Positions 8,603-17,206 of a stretch of 64,000 nucleotides of DNA are shown piece by piece. Made by a program: the position numbers and the translations under genes. This stretch comes from Saprospiraceae bacterium (GTDB lineage Bacteria > Bacteroidota > Bacteroidia > Chitinophagales > Saprospiraceae). Each line of letters begins with the position of its first letter. Positions within the stretch are counted from its first letter, which is position 1. Location of the stretch: contig JADJVN010000026.1 in the NCBI GenBank assembly GCA_016710585.1, positions 1 to 64,000 on the forward strand, written 5' to 3'. Below the pieces are notes generated by a model. The model was not told the origin of the DNA and did not search any database. It was given only the letters and a program-made list of their open reading frames with translations.

Positions 8603-9361
8603 ATGACTAATTCTTCTAAAAAAATCGCCATCATACCAGCTCGATTAAATTCCACACGACTAGAGCGAAAGCTATTGCAGGACTTGGATGGAAAATGTGT
8701 ATTGCAAAGGACCTATGAGAGCGTATTGAGCTCAGGATTGTTTGATGAAGTCATTTGCGCCACAGACAGTGATGAGATCGTACAGCATGCTCACATTTTT
8801 AATGCCTCAGTGCAGATGACAAGTTTAGCTCATCAAAGTGGAACAGATAGAATCGCTGAAGTAGCTCAGAATTTTTCGGAAAATGATATAATAATTAATA
8901 TTCAAGGGGATGAACCCTTTATCTCAACTGAGCATCTTAGTAAAATCCTATCCTTGTTCGATAGCGAAATCCAAATAGGCAGTCTTTGTGTAAAAATAAA
9001 TTCTGTTGAAGATTTACATCATCATGCTGTAGTAAAAGTATGTCGAGATAAGCATGGGCGAGCCATTTATTTCAGCAGACATCCTATTCCGTTTATGAGA
9101 AATATTCCTTCACGTGAATGGCTCCAACATGGCAATTATTATCGACATATAGGCATTTATGGATTTAAGAATAAGACATTGCAAGAGTTGGCAAAGTTGG
9201 AAGTCTCTCCATTGGAGAAAGCGGAGTCATTAGAGCAGCTGCGATGGATAGAGAATGCTTATACTATACACATGGCTGAAGTGTCAACTATGAGTATTGG
9301 CATAGACACTGAATTGGATTTGATGAATGCTAGAGAATATTTAAAAAAGTTAAAAACTTAA
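8603..9361 (+). CDS. kdsB: 3-deoxy-manno-octulosonate cytidylyltransferase
   Basis: Activates the LPS sugar Kdo with CTP to give CMP-Kdo in the cytoplasm, for lipid A/inner-core synthesis. 252 residues, normal for KdsB. Visible hallmarks are the N-terminal nucleotide-binding IIPARLNSTRLERKLL, the VICATDSDEI segment, HQSGTDRIAEV, the NIQGDEPFI metal-binding stretch, YFSRHPIPFMR, HIGIYGFKN and the C-terminal EQLRWIENAY plus GIDTELDL. Starts at the ATG at 8603, divergent from the LysM gene. Its stop codon TAA (9359-9361) overlaps the stop of the convergent cdd gene in the shared tetramer TTAA (9358-9361). Confidence 0.95.
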   Translation: MTNSSKKIAIIPARLNSTRLERKLLQDLDGKCVLQRTYESVLSSGLFDEVICATDSDEIVQHAHIFNASVQMTSLAHQSGTDRIAEVAQNFSENDIIINIQGDEPFISTEHLSKILSLFDSEIQIGSLCVKINSVEDLHHHAVVKVCRDKHGRAIYFSRHPIPFMRNIPSREWLQHGNYYRHIGIYGFKNKTLQELAKLEVSPLEKAESLEQLRWIENAYTIHMAEVSTMSIGIDTELDLMNAREYLKKLKT

Positions 9362-9846
9362 TGTTGTAAAAAATCAGGATTGAAAGAAAATGGAAGAATC
9401 GAATTGCAAGAATCAAACACAAATGTAATTCTATCTGGATGGCCCAGAATTAACTCTATGGCAGCTTGATTCTGTATCTCGAATTCATTCATTACTTGTC
9501 GACAAATTCCACAAGGGGAAGGTGGATAAGAATGGTCTGTGTCTTCATTTAAAATGCTTACTGCAAGTTTTAATATTTTTGTATTGGGGTATTGTCCATT
9601 GACACTATAGAGCGCAGTGCGTTCTGCACAGATGCCACAGGGATAAGAAGCATTTTCTTGATTATTGCCTGTAATTATTTTTCCATTTTCCATAAGAATA
9701 GCGGCGCCAACATAAAAGTTAGAATAGGGCGCATAAGCATTTTTTGCTGCTTGAACTGCTGCTTGTAAAAGAAGGAACTGATCTTGTTTGAGATCAGTTC
9801 CTTTTTCATGCGATTCGTAAGATATTATTTTTTTTTCTTGCTTCAT
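9358..9846 (-). CDS. cdd: Cytidine deaminase
   Basis: Hydrolyses cytidine or deoxycytidine to uridine in pyrimidine salvage. 162 residues with the zinc-deaminase signature: Cys73-Ala-Glu75 in ICAERTALYS (Glu75 as proton shuttle) and PCGICRQ with Cys112 and Cys115 as zinc ligands. Substrate-site residues are recognisable in APYSNFYVGAA and GNNQENASYP. The N-terminal 25 residues (lysine-rich) extend slightly beyond the usual start, so a later start is possible, though the next methionine lies inside the fold. It converges with kdsB over a shared TTAA and follows the metalloprotease gene at 9853 on the opposite side by 6 bp in the same direction, so it may be transcribed together with it. Confidence 0.93.
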   Translation of the reverse strand: MKQEKKIISYESHEKGTDLKQDQFLLLQAAVQAAKNAYAPYSNFYVGAAILMENGKIITGNNQENASYPCGICAERTALYSVNGQYPNTKILKLAVSILNEDTDHSYPPSPCGICRQVMNEFEIQNQAAIELILGHPDRITFVFDSCNSILPFSFNPDFLQH

Positions 9847-9852
9847 TTTTTT

Positions 9853-12369
9853 TTAATTATTTCTATTGATTGAAAATTTTTGTCGGAAACTTTCATTAGT
9901 ACTGATGATATTTAGATAATAGAAACCATCCTTAAGAGAAGACACGTCATAATTTATAAAATTTTTACCAACTATTAATGTTTTTATCTCGCTTTTTATT
10001 GTGTTGCCATTGACATCTATGGCTTGTATATTTACCGAAGAAGCTGCACTACTATTATACTCTAAGGTGAGTTCATTAGTTGGTGTCGGATTAGGATAGA
10101 TATTAAGTCTATTGGTAGAAGTGTAAGAGTTCAATGATGAGATGACTACAGAATACTGACTCATTCCATTTTGATCTACCATGCGAAGTCTGTAAAAGAT
10201 ATTTTTAGAACTCGTCGAATTATAGTTATTGATTGAGTATGACTTCAAAGATGTAGAGTTCACAGCTGCTTTTACATTGCCGATGGAATCAAATTTTATT
10301 CCGTCTAAAGATTTTTCTACAACAAAGTATTTAGAATTTTTTTCAAGACTGGTTTGCCATTCTATGATTCTATAGATTCCAAATTGCCTAGATTTGAAGT
10401 ATGTTAAGTTAAACTCCGCACTTGAAGTTGTATTGGAATTACTAAATATTCCAAGGCCCAAACCATTTAGTTTTATTGTTGAGAATTCAACCGTATTTGT
10501 TCCATTTGGTTCTTTTGTATAGGTATATTTATTTGGAGCTAGAGTGCTGCTATATTGAAAAGCATTAAATGAAGCATACGTGCTTCTCTCGTGATTACTT
10601 TCAGGATTTGGATTGGCAGGAGCTGCTAGTGAATACATTAAGAGATTTGTTGTGTTGGCATCGCTATATTTTGATCTGATATCAGCTAGATCACTATCGC
10701 TGTAGGAATATTTTACTTGCACTTCCTTGGCTGGTTGTTTTGTGGAGATGATCTCCCAATATTTATTAGCAGATATAAAATTTTGCCCAATAGGCACATA
10801 AGCAGCAGTAATCAATTGTGCTTGATTGGTTCCATATTTAGACGTTGTATGTTGAATGATAGTAAGACTTCCATCAAGTATATTTCCAATATCTTGTGCC
10901 TTTCTGTTGATGGACAATAGAAGGATATCATCGCTCTGCGAGATTGTATTGTTATCGTAGTAATAGTGAGTATAGACACCATCATGACATTCTACATTAG
11001 CTCGAATATGTTGATTCGCAGCAGTGACTAATTTTTGTGTAGGGATATAACTGCTTAAACAAGATGAAGAATTTATTTTTGCTCTAATTAAATTTCCCGG
11101 TTCAAGACCAAGTCCTAAAGTAAGGTCTACACCTGGTTTGCCAGTATTATAACAATAACTCATTAATGTCCCTTTGATTGGTGTGGGACCAGCGGCACAG
11201 CTACCCTCTTGTTTTGCACAGTTATCTATGGCTTGATTTTTGTTTGGCCCCCATACACAGGCATGGGTATGTCTTGATCCCAATATATGTCCCAATTCAT
11301 GAGCACAAACGAATACATCCCATGAAAAAGTGGGGAATGTGCTAAATGATCCCTGAACATTTGTAAAAGCATAAGAATAGTTTTTCATGCAAAGACTATT
11401 GACATACGCGAGTCCACCTAAAGCTGGATTGCCGTTGCGTGAGAATCCTGAAACTAAGATCATCGCATTGCCAGAATAACTTGGGTAAGAAGTCCTAAAG
11501 AATTCAAGATCTTCCAGTGCAGAAGTATGTGGCATTTTATCATCCGAAGCATGAATGACGAGTTCTGCGATTGCGATTTGAATATCCTCTTTGCGATATA
11601 TTGCTTGTACATTATTAAACACACTCATGATGTAATTGCTCACTTTATCCTTGCTTAGTTCCATCTTTTGATACAGTGCATAATCTGTATGAAGACTTAA
11701 TTTAACTATTTTACAATTGTCTTTTGATCTTGTAGAGCTGATTGTTTTGTCATCAATAAAATGTCTATAATCATCTGTTTGACATCCCTCAAAATTTTCA
11801 GCTGTTTTGGCTTCAGTTTCATTAGTCAAGATGGTATGTATGAATTTATTGTCTTTTGAAATCGTACGTATAGAATAATTCACCCCATCTTCCATAAGTA
11901 TCGTGCCAAATACCTCGTCGAGATAGATACTCATACAAACTATTGAATTGGATTGTCCCTCGACAATGCCTTTGAAATGAACAGACTTCTGCAAAGTGAA
12001 TGGCGTCAGTTTACCATCTTGTAATGTAGATAGTTTAAACTGCTCATCCAGAATATTTGATTTGGTAAGTAATAAGTTTAGTTTTGTTTTTCCATTGATT
12101 TTTATGCTAGTCTTAAGCACACCATCTTCAAAATGTAACCAATTTTGGATGTTGGCTAAAGAAATTTTTGTTGGAATTGATGTAGTATTTGATTTGTTTA
12201 CTTCAACATTGGTATTCGAAAGAGGCATATTTATCACATCATTTGATTCCATTTTTGAATAAATCAAGAAAGGATCATAACTTTGCGCCTGTGTTTCCAC
12301 TAACATTAAGCAAAATAGCGAATACAAACTTAATAAAAAACGGTTTTGGTACAGATTTAAATTATACAT
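9853..12369 (-). CDS. Secreted M12-like zinc metalloprotease with T9SS sorting domain
   Basis: 838 residues. A signal peptide ends near ETQAQ; a long propeptide-like region (about 30-215) precedes a reprolysin/adamalysin-type catalytic domain containing the zinc motif HELGHILGSRH (His357 first), followed by the methionine-turn region GTLMSYC. Cysteines around it (SLCMKN, HACVW, NCAKQ, GSCAAG) probably form disulfides. Residues about 660-750 look like a fibronectin-type or similar beta module, and the last 80 (NIYPNPTPTNELTLEY..., SSLKDGFYYLNI) are a Por secretion C-terminal sorting domain. The protein should cross the outer membrane by T9SS and be attached or released; its substrate is unknown. 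Confidence 0.9.
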   Translation of the reverse strand: MYNLNLYQNRFLLSLYSLFCLMLVETQAQSYDPFLIYSKMESNDVINMPLSNTNVEVNKSNTTSIPTKISLANIQNWLHFEDGVLKTSIKINGKTKLNLLLTKSNILDEQFKLSTLQDGKLTPFTLQKSVHFKGIVEGQSNSIVCMSIYLDEVFGTILMEDGVNYSIRTISKDNKFIHTILTNETEAKTAENFEGCQTDDYRHFIDDKTISSTRSKDNCKIVKLSLHTDYALYQKMELSKDKVSNYIMSVFNNVQAIYRKEDIQIAIAELVIHASDDKMPHTSALEDLEFFRTSYPSYSGNAMILVSGFSRNGNPALGGLAYVNSLCMKNYSYAFTNVQGSFSTFPTFSWDVFVCAHELGHILGSRHTHACVWGPNKNQAIDNCAKQEGSCAAGPTPIKGTLMSYCYNTGKPGVDLTLGLGLEPGNLIRAKINSSSCLSSYIPTQKLVTAANQHIRANVECHDGVYTHYYYDNNTISQSDDILLLSINRKAQDIGNILDGSLTIIQHTTSKYGTNQAQLITAAYVPIGQNFISANKYWEIISTKQPAKEVQVKYSYSDSDLADIRSKYSDANTTNLLMYSLAAPANPNPESNHERSTYASFNAFQYSSTLAPNKYTYTKEPNGTNTVEFSTIKLNGLGLGIFSNSNTTSSAEFNLTYFKSRQFGIYRIIEWQTSLEKNSKYFVVEKSLDGIKFDSIGNVKAAVNSTSLKSYSINNYNSTSSKNIFYRLRMVDQNGMSQYSVVISSLNSYTSTNRLNIYPNPTPTNELTLEYNSSAASSVNIQAIDVNGNTIKSEIKTLIVGKNFINYDVSSLKDGFYYLNIISTNESFRQKFSINRNN

Positions 12370-12435
12370 GGTTACTTGGTTTTATTGTGACTTTCAGGTT
12401 TCAACAGCAATCAACATATTATAATTTTATTTAAT

Positions 12436-13293
12436 ATGTTGAAGAAAATACAAGAACTATGCCAATTTTGGGAAAGTGCGTTTGAACCTCTATGTACTCA
12501 GCATGATTTTTACTATATTCAGAATAATATTTTAAAAAAATATAGAACACCAACTTTAAATGTGGATGGATTTCAGCTTGAAAATGTAGAAGATGAATTT
12601 TTAAGGGTAAGGCAATGTCTGGAGCAGAAGATGCCGATTCAATATATTTTTAATGAGGCATTTTTTATGGATCTGGTCTTATACGTTGATGAGAATGTGC
12701 TTATACCAAGACCTGAAACAGAAGAATTGGTGTTTTTGATTGAAAAAAAACTTGGCCATATCAAGAATCTGAAGGTATTAGATATTGGCACTGGATCAGG
12801 TTGCATTGGTATATATTTGAAGAGAAAATTTCCATCATGGCGTGTTGAGGCGCTGGATTTTTCTATTTCCGCTTTGGAAGTTGCCAAGAAAAATGCTAAA
12901 CTTTATGATCTTGATATTCAATTCACTCAAGCAGATTTTTTAGATTGGGAATCAGAAAGGAAATATGATATTATTGTTTCCAATCCGCCTTATATAGATA
13001 CAGAAGAGATCAGAAAAATGGATGAATCTGTTTTGAAATATGAACCACATTTGGCATTGTTTGCTGAAGGAGATGCATTGAAATTTTATAAAAAAATTGC
13101 TGGTTTTGGAATTCAGCATTTGGAATCGAATGGATTCATTTTTTGTGAGTTAAATGAGCATCTTGTGGAGGAAACAATGAAAATATTTGATATTAGGTCG
13201 GAATACAAAAAAGTTGAAATTCACAAGGATATGCAAGGCAAAAATCGAATGTTGGAAGTTGAAATTGGCGATCAAAAGTCAGTGAAATTTTAG
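12436..13293 (+). CDS. prmC: Peptide chain release factor N5-glutamine methyltransferase
   Basis: Methylates the glutamine of the GGQ motif in release factors 1 and 2. 285 residues, normal for PrmC/HemK. It has an N-terminal helical release-factor-binding domain (about 1-85), then IPRPETEELV, the S-adenosylmethionine site VLDIGTGSGCIGI, ALDFSISALEVAKKNA, and the catalytic NPPY with Asn183 in VSNPPYID, followed by the family's EPHLALFA.GD and C-terminal GKNRMLEV. Begins at the ATG at 12436, divergent from the metalloprotease. The lipoprotein at 13315 follows after 21 bp and is probably cotranscribed. Confidence 0.95.
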   Translation: MLKKIQELCQFWESAFEPLCTQHDFYYIQNNILKKYRTPTLNVDGFQLENVEDEFLRVRQCLEQKMPIQYIFNEAFFMDLVLYVDENVLIPRPETEELVFLIEKKLGHIKNLKVLDIGTGSGCIGIYLKRKFPSWRVEALDFSISALEVAKKNAKLYDLDIQFTQADFLDWESERKYDIIVSNPPYIDTEEIRKMDESVLKYEPHLALFAEGDALKFYKKIAGFGIQHLESNGFIFCELNEHLVEETMKIFDIRSEYKKVEIHKDMQGKNRMLEVEIGDQKSVKF

Positions 13294-13314
13294 ATTTATT
13301 AATTATTGTAATCA

Positions 13315-13692
13315 ATGAAAATCATGAAATATTATTTCCTCTATTTTGTAATTATTTTATTTTCTTGTAAGACAAAAACTGATATAGGCAAGCCTAGTTT
13401 GGTGGATGACAAAGCGCAAAAAACAGGAAATAATTTGGATCTAGAAACAGTCCAAAGTCCAATTATAAAAGTGAGATTGGAAAAACTGTATTCAAGGGAG
13501 AAAATCTCGTTGTTGCAAGTTAGGGATGGTATGGATTCTTATTGGATGCTTAGTCCTGCTAAGGAATTGCATGAGGGTAAAAATTATTTGTATAAAGGTC
13601 GATTACTCAAGCTAGACTATTTTGACAAGGAACTCAATAGAAAGTTTGATACAGTTTATTTAGTACACAATTTAGTCGAGACACTAGAATAA
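13315..13692 (+). CDS. Hypothetical lipoprotein
   Basis: 125 residues. The N terminus MKIMKYYFLYFVIILFSC is a lipoprotein signal with the lipid-modified cysteine at position 18. The mature part contains a compact beta-like segment (LYSREKISLLQVRDGMDSYW, GKNYLYKGRLLKLDYFD). No family recognised. It lies 21 bp after prmC in the same direction and converges with the AsnB-like gene (8-bp gap). Confidence 0.7.
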   Translation: MKIMKYYFLYFVIILFSCKTKTDIGKPSLVDDKAQKTGNNLDLETVQSPIIKVRLEKLYSREKISLLQVRDGMDSYWMLSPAKELHEGKNYLYKGRLLKLDYFDKELNRKFDTVYLVHNLVETLE

Positions 13693-13699
13693 AACTTGT

Positions 13700-14987
13700 T
13701 TAAGTTTTGCGCTCTTTCTTCTTAGCAGCAGGGAATAAGATATTATTTAAAATCAAGCGATATCCTGGAGAATTGGGATGTAGATTTAAATCAGTAGGAG
13801 GATCTCCAACTTGATGTTGATAGTCTTCAGGATCATGACCTGCATAGAATGTCCAAGTTCCGAATCCTTGTGTTCCATGGATATAGCGCACTTCATCTAA
13901 AGCAGCAGTTTCACCTAGGATCAGGACATCAGATTTGATCAATGCTTTTTTGAACGCTGTAGTTTGTCCCATGAAGCCTTTTTACGGTTCTAGTATGATT
14001 TTGTGTGAGCATGGTTGGGATTGGATCCCACTTGGCTGAAAAGTCAAAGAGTGTGAAATAATCATTTTCTGGATTAATATTTCGCTCTCTTGGATTTTGA
14101 TCTATGCTAGAGAATTCGTAAACCATTGGATTATTTTCAAGTTTGAAATTCTTGAATGCAAAAGATTTATTAAAATCTAATCTGCTATCAGGATTTTGGT
14201 CGGCTGCATCGCCATCAAAATAGTGTGCACAGATATCAGTTCCTTCAGCACATAATGCGATATCATAGGAGTCTGTGGCACTACACATGGCAAACATGAA
14301 TCCACCACCGCCTACATATTCTTTTATTTTTTTAGAAACTGCTAATTTAAGCATCGATACTTTTGAGAAACCCAATTCATTTGCTAGGTTTTCTTGACGT
14401 TTTTGATTTTCGATATACCAACTTTGGTTGTGATATCCAGAATAAAATTTTCCAAACTGTCCTGTAAAATCTTCATGATGAAGGTGTAGCCAATCATATT
14501 TGGCCAACATGCCTCCAATTATTTCTCGATCATATATCTTATCGAATGGTATTTCAGCATAAGTCAATGCTAAAGTCACTGCATCGTCCCAAGGTTGGAG
14601 TCTTTCACCTCTTTCATTGAATTCTGGTGTGTAGACTGCAATTCTAGGTGGTTTTTCCAGCTTCATGACTTCTTGATTAATTTCAGGATGACTGATTTCA
14701 GCTCTAATTCTTTCAAATTCACTATCAGTGATGACTTCAAAGCTTATATCGCGTGTGATACATTCTTTTTCAAAGGTTTTAGTGTGTGGAAATGCAAAGC
14801 TTCCACCTCTATAATTTAACAACCAAAAAGCCTCAACACCATTTGAAAGAACCCAATACGTCACACCATATGCCTTGAGGTGGTTTTTTTGTTTTAAATC
14901 CATTGGAATAAAAACATAAGAGGCTTTCAACTGGAACGCGATGGATAGAAATAGTATCGCACTTAAATATATTTTTAAGAATCTCAA
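13700..14987 (-). pseudogene. Bacteroidota 'asparagine synthetase B-like' exported protein, one frameshift
   Basis: Two frames join to one protein of about 429 residues. The N-terminal part has an exported start (signal to about LKA) and conserved PPRIAVYTPEF, WLHLHHEDFTGQFGK, GGGFMFAMCSATDSYDIALC, and PENDYFTLFDFSAKWDP; the C-terminal part gives GETAALDEVRYIHG, GTWTFYAGHDPEDYQH, VGDPPTDLNLHPNSPGYRL, ILFPAAKKK. This pattern belongs to a Bacteroidota family named asparagine synthetase B in databases, though it has a signal peptide and no visible glutaminase domain, so that name is doubtful. The break is in the T5 run 13979-13983 (A5 on the coding strand); one A fewer restores VKGFMGQTTA. The start is a TTG at 14987, since a TGA blocks the frame upstream and no ATG fits before the signal peptide. 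Confidence 0.75.
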
Positions 14988-15048
14988 TTTTATTGATTTA
15001 TAATTTATTTGATTTCACAAAACAATTAACAGCAAAACCGCATTTCTA

Positions 15049-15081
15049 TTGCTTAGTAAACATGGTTTTAAATTATATTTG
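15049..15081 (+). promoter_or_regulatory. Promoter TTG-N22-TATATTTG for the VWA-like gene
   Basis: TTG at 15049-15051 and TATATTTG at 15074-15081, spacing 22 bp, close to the Bacteroidota consensus. The ATG follows at 15102, so the leader is about 15 bp. Confidence 0.6.
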
Positions 15082-15101
15082 TTTGAACATTGTAACGTAA
15101 A

Positions 15102-17198
15102 ATGGGCGAATTTAGTTTCCAATATCCTGCATCCTTTATTGTTTTCTGCCTTCTTTGTGGGCTTGGGTTAAGTTTATTACTCTACTATAAGTCAAAAACT
15201 TGGAATGACAGACCGAGGTGGCATCTCTTTTTATTGGGATTTTTACGATTTCTCAGCGGAAGCTTAATTGCTTTTTTGTTATTGAATCCTTTGTTTAAAA
15301 ATTTTAAAAAGGAAATTCGTAAACCAGTATTGGTTTATCTTGAAGACAATTCTAGGAGTTTGATCGCTAAAGATTCTTCTTGGAAAGAGAATTATATTGA
15401 CCAACGAACTTCTATTTTAAAAGACCTTGAGGAGAAATATGATATTAAGAAATTTGAGTTTGGAAACCAATGCAGCTCCGATTTTACAAATACCTATAAT
15501 CAAAATAAATCCAATCCATATGCAGCATTTGATCATGTATCCGATGTTGTCGATATTCAGAATGTTAAAGCCGTATTATTGCATTCAGATGGGATATACA
15601 ATTCTGGGAGAAATCCATTATACCATCCATTGTTAAAATTAAGCCCAATACACACTATTTTACAGGGTGATACGATTCCAGAAAAAGACCTTGCAATCCA
15701 ACGGGTGTATCACAATGAAATCATTTATAGTGGCGATAAATTCTCAGTTCAATTGGATATTCAAGCATTTCATTCTAATGGAGAAAAATTTAATTTTCAG
15801 GTATTGCAATATGATGGAAATGGAACGAAAAAGATATACGAAAGCTCAGAAAATATAAAATCCAATTCTTTTTTTACTACGAAAGAAATTTTGATCGACG
15901 CGAATCAAGTAGGTTTGCAGCGCTATAAAGTAATTGTCTCTAATTTGTCAGGAGAACGCAATACGAGAAATAATCAGCGCGATATTTTCATTGAAGTTTT
16001 GGATTCTAAAAAGAAAGTGTTGATTTACGCTTTATCGCCGCATCCAGATTTATCTGCAATGAAAGATGCTTTGTTAAGCAATAAAAATTATGATGTTGTC
16101 ATAAAATATTATCCAGAAGCGGTGGGCAATGTGGATCAATTCACATTGGCTATATTACACCAGATTCCTGGTTTGAATTCATCTTCTAGTAGTACAATAT
16201 CTTTACTCCAGAATCAAAAAATTCCACTTATATATGTGCTAGGAAATTTAAGTGATTTGGGGGCTTTTAATGCGATTCAAAACGCTGTAAGTATCAATGG
16301 GAATACTAAAAATCAAAATGAATCTCAAGCTGTCGTAAATACTGCTTTCACTTTGTTTACCATGTCTGAACCACTTCAATCGGCGGTGCCAAAATTTCCT
16401 CCATTGAGTGTTCCATTTGGAAATTTTAAAATGGATCCTTCGTCTTCGACATTTTTGTTTCAAAAGGTTGGAAAAGTTGAGACAAACTATCCACTATGGA
16501 TTTTTCAAAATCAGAATGGGAATAAATCAAGTATGATAATGGGAGAAGGTTTGTGGAAATGGCGAATGAATGATTATATTAATACAAATAGTTTTGCAAA
16601 CTTTAATGAGTTAATGAGCAAGATGGTCTTGTTTGTGGCTTCGAAAGACGATAAAAGAAAATTTAAAGTAACGCAATCCAAAAAATTATTTGAAGAGGTA
16701 GAACCGATTATTTTTAATGCAGAACTTTATAACGATAGTTATGAAAAAGTAAATGAGCCTGAGGTAAAATTGGACATTTTGAGCAAAGACAAAAAATCGT
16801 ATACTTATTCTTTGGGCAAAAAAGAAAATTATTATGAATTGAATATTGGATCCTTACCAGCAGGACAATATAGTTATAAAGCCTCAACTTCATGGAATAA
16901 TAAAAGCCAAATTGCTGAAGGGATATTTGGTGTGGAGGCTATTGATGTCGAGACAAATTCTCTGTTGGCTGATCATAATTTATTGAGAAATATAAGTGAG
17001 CAGTCTACCGGAAAAAGCTTCAGTGCTGCACACCTTGAAGATCTAAAAAATCTTTTGTTGGAGGATCAATCTAGCAAGTCTATTATCTATCAACATCTTG
17101 ATATTAAGCCATTGTTGAATGAAAAGTGGATATTCTTTATCATTGCATTTTTATTAGCATTGGAGTGGTTTTTAAGAAGATTTTGGGGTAGTTATTGA
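15102..17198 (+). CDS. Membrane protein with VWA-like domain
   Basis: 698 residues. Two N-terminal membrane segments (about 10-30 and 43-63) and one at the C terminus (about 675-692, ending LEWFLRRFWGSY) enclose a large, probably periplasmic part. Residues 82-86 are DNSRS in VYLEDNSRSL, matching the MIDAS pattern DxSxS of von Willebrand A domains, and HSDGIYNSG further on is the usual second stretch. A glutamine-amidotransferase-like or similar domain (about 300-480) follows. The layout matches the Bacteroidota VWA membrane proteins often near bat/aerotolerance or gliding genes, but none of those are next to it. Role unknown; possibly protein-complex assembly. Converges with the radical SAM gene (8-bp gap). 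Confidence 0.75.
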   Translation: MGEFSFQYPASFIVFCLLCGLGLSLLLYYKSKTWNDRPRWHLFLLGFLRFLSGSLIAFLLLNPLFKNFKKEIRKPVLVYLEDNSRSLIAKDSSWKENYIDQRTSILKDLEEKYDIKKFEFGNQCSSDFTNTYNQNKSNPYAAFDHVSDVVDIQNVKAVLLHSDGIYNSGRNPLYHPLLKLSPIHTILQGDTIPEKDLAIQRVYHNEIIYSGDKFSVQLDIQAFHSNGEKFNFQVLQYDGNGTKKIYESSENIKSNSFFTTKEILIDANQVGLQRYKVIVSNLSGERNTRNNQRDIFIEVLDSKKKVLIYALSPHPDLSAMKDALLSNKNYDVVIKYYPEAVGNVDQFTLAILHQIPGLNSSSSSTISLLQNQKIPLIYVLGNLSDLGAFNAIQNAVSINGNTKNQNESQAVVNTAFTLFTMSEPLQSAVPKFPPLSVPFGNFKMDPSSSTFLFQKVGKVETNYPLWIFQNQNGNKSSMIMGEGLWKWRMNDYINTNSFANFNELMSKMVLFVASKDDKRKFKVTQSKKLFEEVEPIIFNAELYNDSYEKVNEPEVKLDILSKDKKSYTYSLGKKENYYELNIGSLPAGQYSYKASTSWNNKSQIAEGIFGVEAIDVETNSLLADHNLLRNISEQSTGKSFSAAHLEDLKNLLLEDQSSKSIIYQHLDIKPLLNEKWIFFIIAFLLALEWFLRRFWGSY

Positions 17199-17206
17199 TC
17201 TAGATA

